Assembly (NCBI GenBank): GCA_005884715.1
Contig: VAZZ01000181.1
Location: forward strand, 1-10,932
Direction of reading: 5' to 3'
Length of the DNA: 10,932 nt
DNA from: Alphaproteobacteria bacterium
Lineage (GTDB): Bacteria > Pseudomonadota > Alphaproteobacteria > Rhizobiales > Aestuariivirgaceae
The stretch's first letter is position 1; every line of letters starts with the position of its first letter. This document shows, one piece after another, positions 6,575 through 10,932 of the stretch. The translations under genes and the position numbers were made by a program. The notes beneath the pieces were generated by a model. It was not told the DNA's origin. It saw nothing but the letters and a program-made list of their open reading frames with translations, and searched no databases.

Positions 6575-7514
6575 TTTGGCGATCCGGCGCAGCCACGACC
6601 TGCGCAACGCGCTGCACACCGTCATCCTGATTGGCGGGTCGGCCATTCTGCTCGCCCTCATCGCCCGGACCGTCTTCGGATGGACTGGCCTTGTCTGGGC
6701 GGCGATCTTCGGTGGTTTCGGCCTGTGGACGATGGGGCGCGTGTCGCCCAAGATGGTGCTCGGTCTCTACAAGGCACGCCCGCTGGCGCCGGATGAATTG
6801 CCCGATGTCCACCGCATCGTGCGTGAATTGGCGGCGCGCGCCGACCTGCCCTCCGTTCCGCAGCTCTATTATGTCGCGAGCAAGATGCTCAACGCCTTCG
6901 CCGTCGGCACGCGGCAGGATTCGGCTATTGCCGTGACCGACGGGCTGATGCGATCCATGACCATGCGCCAAGTCGCCGGCATCCTTGCCCATGAGAGATC
7001 GCATATCCGTTCCGGAGACCTGAAGGTGATGGCGATCGCAGATGTGCTGACGCGCATTACGAACTTCATGTCCATGCTGGGCCTGATCGGCATACCGGCC
7101 CTCTTTGGTGCCGGCATCGACATCCCCTGGCTCGGCATCCTGCTCTTGATCTTCGCGCCCACCATTGGCGGCCTGTTGCAGCTTGGCCTGTCGCGCACCC
7201 GCGAATACGACGCCGATCTCGATGGCGCTGCCTTGACTGGCGATCCGGCCGGGCTCGCCTCTGCTCTCGATACGCTCGAGCGCCGCCAGGGACGTGTATG
7301 GGAAGGCTTGTTCCCGGCGGGCCGCGTGCCGAGCCCCTCTTTGCTGCGCACCCATCCCGCGACCAAGGATCGCATCGCGCGGCTGCTCGCTCTGACCGGC
7401 GAAGCCGAACCACAGATCGTGGCCAGTGGTGCCAGACCCCAACCCGGCCCCTCGATCGTGCCGCCGATCCGCAATCCGCATATCCACTGGCGCCGCATGG
7501 GCATCTGGTACTAG
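6555..7514 (+). CDS. M48-family zinc metalloprotease (HtpX-like), membrane-bound
   Basis: The product is 319 residues. The gluzincin motif HERSH (HExxH) is at 146-150, with E147 catalytic and H146/H150 binding zinc. The third ligand is likely E217 in SRTREYDAD, followed by D221, the usual ExxxD of M48. Upstream, the KMLNAFAVGTRQDSAIAVTDGL stretch (from 110) is the M48 region preceding the helix. Hydrophobic segments at about 20-37, 43-61, 171-187 and 192-212 give the HtpX topology, with the active site facing the cytoplasm. HtpX-type proteases degrade damaged membrane proteins. The ATG at 6555 lies inside the end of ycjF (stop 6572-6574), with GAGAGAG at 6545-6551 as ribosome binding site, so the gene is coupled to ycjF. 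The C-terminus is Pro/Arg-rich. The frame is intact. I withhold the htpX symbol because several M48 paralogues occur in these bacteria and sequence alone does not separate them. Confidence 0.93.
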   Translation: MPPPRLDLAIRRSHDLRNALHTVILIGGSAILLALIARTVFGWTGLVWAAIFGGFGLWTMGRVSPKMVLGLYKARPLAPDELPDVHRIVRELAARADLPSVPQLYYVASKMLNAFAVGTRQDSAIAVTDGLMRSMTMRQVAGILAHERSHIRSGDLKVMAIADVLTRITNFMSMLGLIGIPALFGAGIDIPWLGILLLIFAPTIGGLLQLGLSRTREYDADLDGAALTGDPAGLASALDTLERRQGRVWEGLFPAGRVPSPSLLRTHPATKDRIARLLALTGEAEPQIVASGARPQPGPSIVPPIRNPHIHWRRMGIWY

Positions 7515-7714
7515 GCCATGAACCCATAATCTCCCGGGCGGACGGCTCGCCACAGTCCGCTATGCCCCGATAGCGGCCAAATTCCGCAGCGCAGCGAAAT
7601 GACAATGCACATGAGCGGACGCAAGCTACCAATTTTCAGAAGCTCGATCAAAAGAACTCGCTGACTCAAACGACGATTACTGATCGACACAAGGCCAGCA
7701 GGTCTCCTATTCGA
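7515..7714. other. 200-bp spacer at the composition boundary
   Basis: No gene, tRNA or insertion-sequence end was found between two convergent stops (M48 at 7514, panE-like at 7715). A hairpin lies at 7557-7576. From about 7600 the sequence becomes visibly richer in A and T than everything to its left, so the edge of the transferred block is probably here. Confidence 0.6.
7557..7576. terminator. Possible terminator hairpin after the M48 gene
   Basis: CCGCTAT (7557-7563) pairs perfectly with ATAGCGG (7570-7576) around GCCCCG, 42 bp after the M48 stop. There is no T-run on either side, so intrinsic termination is doubtful. Its position between convergent operons is its main support. Confidence 0.4.
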
Positions 7715-8713
7715 TCATGAAGCAGTCCCTTGCTGAGCCATTTTCTTCGCTTGAAGCTCAAGTACATCATAATCTATCGGGGTCTTACTTGACACATTGC
7801 GCATATATTGTTCCCGGGCCTTTACCATGAGAGTTGTCGCGTGATTGTACGGAGTGTCTATGCCGAGCTTCTGTCCCATTCTCACCACTGCTCCATTCAA
7901 AGCGTCGACTTCGGTTGGGCGCCCTTCCTCAATGTGTTGCAGCATAGATGGCTTGTTGAATTTGACCTTGCAAAAAGCCTTAATTGCCGCCGTCGGATTC
8001 TTTTCAGGCAAGGATATTCCATTCGCCTTCACGACAGCGAGCGCCTCTGCGATGACGTGACATTGCAACTCATCGGCGGCTGGTGTGCTGGAGATTTCCC
8101 CCACTCGCAAACCGGAAATTGCGCTAATCGCATTGATGGCACAATTGTGGACCCACTTTTCCCAGATATGGGCCGTGATATTGTCGACAGAAATCGAATT
8201 GAAATTGCTATTTTCGAAAATCCTAACAAGATTTGACAGCCGCTCGGTGCTTTCTCCAGTGATTTCGCCCAGCTAGGTTGGTCCAGCGTGAGTGTGTGTT
8301 ACGTGGCCTGGCCCAGCGAGCGCCGCACTGTGGTAGCTTAAACCAGCGAGCACGCGGTTAGCGCCAATCGTATTCGACAGAATCTCGACATTACCGATCC
8401 CATTTTGAAGTGTGAGCGCAAAGCCGGACGGGGTCAGAACCCGGCGTGCCACTTCAGCTGCATGAGCCGTTCCATTTGTATCGGAAAGAACAAGCGCGAT
8501 CTCGCAGGGCGCAATCTCTTCAATTTCGGCTGTTGCCGGAATCCTGATCGTAAGGTCTCCCGAGATGCCATCAATACGGAGGCCGTTTTGGCGAATTGCG
8601 TCGATATGTTGGCGCCAGCGATCATACAGCGTAACCTGCAAACCATTTTTCGCGAGTAGCGCCCCGTAAAGCGAACCCATGCGGCCTGCGCCGATAACGC
8701 ACATATTCGACAT
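7715..8713 (-). pseudogene. Ketopantoate reductase-like (PanE/ApbA) 2-oxo acid reductase with an in-frame amber stop
   Basis: The start is ATG 8713, with TTGGAG six bases upstream; ATG 8719 is too close to that site and TTG 8725 is unlikely. The N-terminal NADPH-binding fold has VIGAGRMGS with GxGxxG at residues 8-13, then LYDR. The C-terminal ApbA domain has KWVHNCAINAISA, holding the catalytic Lys of the family, and SMLQHIEEGRPTEVDALNGAVV, holding the conserved Glu. The two halves are in the same frame, but TAG at 8275-8273 splits them within HAGPT-(stop)-LGE, at about codon 147. One base change (for example from TGG or TAT/TAC) would explain it, and the rest is about 331 residues of otherwise normal sequence. 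PanE-type enzymes reduce 2-oxo acids such as ketopantoate with NADPH. Here the gene is last in the ridA-dadA operon, 56 bp after dadA, so a role in reducing the oxo acid made by DadA is inferred, not shown. Confidence 0.88.
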
Positions 8714-8769
8714 ATTCATCTCCAAACTTTCCTGAACTCAGACAGAGGTCACTTCGTCAAATATTTGAA

Positions 8770-10035
8770 CTAATAAGTTGGACGCGGCCGGCATGCGGTT
8801 ACATCAAGCGCAGGTGACTTGCCAGCAATCAAATCAGCGACGATACGTGCTGTGCCGTGCGCCAGCGTCCAGCCGAGATGGCCGTGACCAATATTATAGA
8901 AAAGATTCGTAAACCGCGATTGCCCGAGAATCGGAAGACCATTTGGTGTGACTGGCCTTAGGCAGCAGAATGGTTCCGGGTTCGAACGATCGAGGCATGC
9001 TTCAAGCTGTGGAAAGCGATCGAGAAAGCCAGCGATGAATGCGTCGGTGCGGCGACGCTGAGGTGCCCTATTGTAGCCTGCGATTTCTGCCAGCCCCGCC
9101 AGGCGCAACCGATTGGTTCCCAAGGGATTGAGTCCAAACAAGTTCTTTTCGTCTACAATTTGCAAATCAGGTGCGTCAGGCCAAGGATCGCGAGAAAGCG
9201 TCAAGCTATATCCCTTGACCGGGATTATTGGCAGCCGCACCCCGTGCGATTGCATGATGAGCGGAGCATCGGCGCCTGCGGCCAACACATAACGGTCAGC
9301 TGTAATCGAACCGGTCGAGGTGATGATCTTGGCGACACGGTTACCCTCCATTTCGACTCCTTCGATGGCTGAGGAAAATCGAAATTCCCCACCAGCCTCG
9401 CGAATTGTCTGGGACAGTACCTTGGCAAATTCGTAACAATCGCCGCCTTCTTCGTCGGGAACGAATATTCCGCCGGCCAATTTTTGCCGAGTCTCATCAA
9501 GAGCGGGCACCATTTTGATGCATTGTGCAGCGTCAAGCACTTTGAAGTCTATACCGAGCGGGATCTGCGGTTCCTGCGCCTTCGCAGACTCTTCGAAACT
9601 GTGTTGGTCGGCATAGATCTTCAAGCAGCCATTAGTCCGCTGAAAGTAATCTATATTGGCCTCATCGCGAACTTTTCGGAGAAGACCGAGGCTATAAAGT
9701 GCGAGGCTGAGGATGTGTTTGGTGTTCTCCCATGATATTGGAGCGCTTGAACAAGACAGGAACTCAAGTCCCCACCGCCATATTTTGGGCAATTGTGAGG
9801 GATGCAACAGGATGGGCGCATCTGAACGAAACATTGTTGTTAACACCCGGAGTAGAACGCCTGGTGATGACCAGGGAACCGCTTGGCTAATCGCGATGAA
9901 CCCTCCGTTGGCATAACTGCATTCCAGACTAACGTCGGCCTGGCGATCGACGACAATGACGTCGTGTCCATCGCGGGTCAGCTGATAGGCAGTCGTAAGC
10001 CCCACGATTCCCGCACCCAGGATTGCGATTTTCAT
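8770..10035 (-). CDS. dadA: D-amino acid dehydrogenase, FAD-dependent (DadA-like)
   Basis: The product is 421 residues (E. coli DadA has 432). It oxidises D-amino acids to 2-oxo acids and ammonia via an imine, passing electrons to the respiratory chain from the inner face of the cytoplasmic membrane. Residues 3-30 form the FAD-binding fold, with GAGIVG at 7-12 and the ribose-binding acid D30 in VVVDR. The ECSYANGGF stretch (38-46) matches the DadA ETSAANAGQ region. NIDYFQRTNGCLKIY, PVKGYSLTL, CLRPVTPNGLPILG and the C-terminal NIGHGHLGWTLAHGTARI are all at DadA-like positions. The gene starts 2 bp after the ridA stop and is followed 56 bp later by the panE-like gene, all on the minus strand. 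Its GC content is visibly lower than that of the left 7.5 kb. The frame is intact. A broader DAO-family D-amino-acid or opine oxidase remains possible; the substrate is not fixed by these motifs. Confidence 0.9.
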   Translation of the reverse strand: MKIAILGAGIVGLTTAYQLTRDGHDVIVVDRQADVSLECSYANGGFIAISQAVPWSSPGVLLRVLTTMFRSDAPILLHPSQLPKIWRWGLEFLSCSSAPISWENTKHILSLALYSLGLLRKVRDEANIDYFQRTNGCLKIYADQHSFEESAKAQEPQIPLGIDFKVLDAAQCIKMVPALDETRQKLAGGIFVPDEEGGDCYEFAKVLSQTIREAGGEFRFSSAIEGVEMEGNRVAKIITSTGSITADRYVLAAGADAPLIMQSHGVRLPIIPVKGYSLTLSRDPWPDAPDLQIVDEKNLFGLNPLGTNRLRLAGLAEIAGYNRAPQRRRTDAFIAGFLDRFPQLEACLDRSNPEPFCCLRPVTPNGLPILGQSRFTNLFYNIGHGHLGWTLAHGTARIVADLIAGKSPALDVTACRPRPTY

Positions 10036-10037
10036 GA

Positions 10038-10484
10038 TTATTTGGGCCTGCGGGATGTCTTGCGGGCAACTTTGCGTGACACGTTTCGGCCTGCGACTGC
10101 GCGTGGCTTCTGCTTGCCGATGTGAGCATAAGCGACGATCTCGATGCGAGCGCCGGGCACCATAAGTTGAGCAACAATGGTGGCTCGATTGGGAAAGGGC
10201 TGTGCGAAATACTGCCCGTAAATCTCATTCATTCCCGGAAAGTCCGTGGAGTGTGGCAGATAGACGAGGACTTGAGCAACATTCGATAGTGTTCCGCCGG
10301 CGGCGACAATTGTTCGCTTGAGATTATCGAGCGTTAGGCGAGTCTGTGCTCTGATGTCGCCTGACTCGATCGTGCCGTCCATTTTGATCGGAATCTGCGC
10401 TGTGTAGAGAACGCCATCCGCCATTGTTGCCCATTCGATAGGGGAGCTTGGCGCAGGTAACCCGGTCTTGACAGCATTTATCAT
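10038..10484 (-). CDS. RidA/YjgF family enamine/imine deaminase with basic C-terminal tail
   Basis: The product is 148 residues, of which about 123 form the RidA (YjgF/UK114) fold. Aligned by eye to E. coli RidA, the active-site Arg105 corresponds to R100 in PFPNRATIV and Glu120 to E115 in ARIEIVAYA. The earlier LTLDNLKRTIVAAGG and VAQVLVYLPHSTDF segments also match. RidA hydrolyses reactive enamines/imines to oxo acids and ammonia in the cytoplasm, which suits the imine product of the neighbouring DadA. The start ATG 10484 has GAAGGAG as ribosome binding site 7 bases upstream. The TAA is separated from the dadA ATG by 2 bp, so the pair is translationally coupled. Residues 124-148 form an extra Lys/Arg-rich tail (KQKPR through RKTSRRPK) not usual in the family. 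It is the first gene of the minus-strand operon. Confidence 0.92.
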   Translation of the reverse strand: MINAVKTGLPAPSSPIEWATMADGVLYTAQIPIKMDGTIESGDIRAQTRLTLDNLKRTIVAAGGTLSNVAQVLVYLPHSTDFPGMNEIYGQYFAQPFPNRATIVAQLMVPGARIEIVAYAHIGKQKPRAVAGRNVSRKVARKTSRRPK

Positions 10485-10503
10485 TTTGCTTCTCCTTCAA
10501 ATT
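10485..10503 (-). promoter_or_regulatory. Ribosome binding site of the ridA-dadA operon
   Basis: On the minus strand the leader reads GAAGGAGAAGCAAAATG, a strong Shine-Dalgarno at normal spacing before the ridA ATG at 10484. The promoter must lie further right and overlap the divergent regulator gene. I could not settle on a -35/-10 pair or an operator palindrome there. Confidence 0.6.
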
Positions 10504-10932
10504 TTGCTGTATGGCACACGGTATGAAATTCCTGCTCAAGGACGCTTCAACGAGGCTCCGCCGCCGAACATTAACGGACCTGGCTGTCGCGGAGGACTTC
10601 CGACCGAACCCGAGCTTTCTGCCGAACTTGGCATCAGCCGGAACGTGCTTCGCGAAGCCATCAAGGTCCTGACCAGCAAGGGCTTGCTGGAAGTGCGCCC
10701 CAAGACCGGCACTCGGGTTCTCTCGCAAGAGAGCTGGAATATATTAGACCCTGCCGTTGTCGGATGGTTTTCGCTTGATGGCAGCGATCTGCAGAACGCC
10801 CATGATTTTGTTGAGTTCAGGCGTATTATTGAGCCGAAAGCCTCATACTTGGCCGCTCTGCGAGCGACAGAAGAGGACATTACTAAAATAGGCTTGGCCT
10901 TTGACAGACTTTTTGCGTGCATTGGAAATCCG
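10504..10932 (+). CDS. GntR/FadR-type transcriptional regulator, partial, 5' end uncertain and possibly broken
   Basis: From 10597 to the right edge, 112 codons read without a stop as a GntR-family winged helix-turn-helix: LPTEPELSAELGISRNVLREAIKVL, then KGLLEVRPKTGTRV (the wing) and the linker SWNILDPAVVGW. The FCD ligand domain begins with DFVEFRRIIEPKASYLAA. FadR-subfamily regulators bind operators as dimers and are released by small acids. The gene is divergent from ridA-dadA and is the likely local repressor, probably answering to a D-amino acid or its oxo acid. Upstream of LPTE the expected first helix (~30 residues) is not readable in this frame. The stretch APPPNINGPGCRGG replaces the usual IxxG...PG, the only in-frame starts are TTG 10504 or CTG 10507 without a ribosome binding site, and the ATGs at 10511 and 10523 are in another frame. 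A frameshift or truncation near 10540-10590 is suspected. The family call is firm; the start is not. Confidence 0.8.
   Translation, partial: MLYGTRYEIPAQGRFNEAPPPNINGPGCRGGLPTEPELSAELGISRNVLREAIKVLTSKGLLEVRPKTGTRVLSQESWNILDPAVVGWFSLDGSDLQNAHDFVEFRRIIEPKASYLAALRATEEDITKIGLAFDRLFACIGNP

Noticed and set aside
6537..7553. A 338-codon open frame on the minus strand opposite the M48 protease
   Set aside because: Antisense shadow, rich in R, G, H and Q, without motifs, while the plus strand holds a clear HExxH protease.
8273..8275. Programmed amber readthrough or an unusual amino acid in the panE-like gene
   Set aside because: Nothing near the codon suggests a readthrough signal and the family has no special residue here; a nonsense mutation or sequence error is simpler.

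Overview
The window looks like a piece of an alphaproteobacterial chromosome, most likely from the Rhizobiales/Hyphomicrobiales. The grounds are: high GC over the first ~7.5 kb, an ycjX-ycjF pair behind a SixA-type phosphatase, an acetyltransferase-type MetA, and GC-rich stem-loop repeats of the CCCTCATCCG...CTTCTCCC type common between genes in that group. The genus cannot be named from the sequence alone. All identifications come from reading motifs; no database search was run.

Layout. (1) 1-919, minus: N-terminal 306 residues of a DAO-family FAD oxidoreductase that runs off the left edge. (2) 981-2715, plus: a P-loop ATPase of unknown role, whose frame breaks near 1690-1702, then an intact metA 3 bp later. 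(3) 2716-3537: a frameshifted DUF559 nuclease-like gene between two inverted copies of a ~55-bp stem-loop repeat. This is nested inside a perfect 19-bp inverted repeat, with a third stem-loop repeat outside, and resembles a small mobile cassette. (4) 3538-7514, plus: a frameshifted SixA-like phosphatase, then ycjX, ycjF and an M48 metalloprotease, the last three overlapping or abutting as one operon. (5) 7515-7714: spacer where base composition drops. (6) 7715-10484, minus: a ridA-dadA-panE-like operon of visibly lower GC, with the panE-like gene interrupted by an in-frame amber codon. (7) From about 10504 to the right edge, plus: a divergent GntR/FadR-type regulator whose 5' end is not readable as one frame.

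How the genes fit together. MetA commits homoserine to methionine synthesis. YcjX, YcjF and the M48 protease suggest an inner-membrane stress or quality-control module. The right-hand block reads as D-amino-acid catabolism: DadA oxidises the D-amino acid, RidA hydrolyses the imine, and the PanE-like enzyme could reduce the resulting 2-oxo acid. The divergent GntR-type protein is the obvious candidate regulator.

The most striking feature is the number of lesions. Four genes (ATPase, DUF559, sixA-like, panE-like) have one clear break each, and the GntR gene has an unreadable start, while the genes between them are intact. Either this is recent gene decay in an accessory-rich stretch or part of it is assembly error; raw reads would decide.
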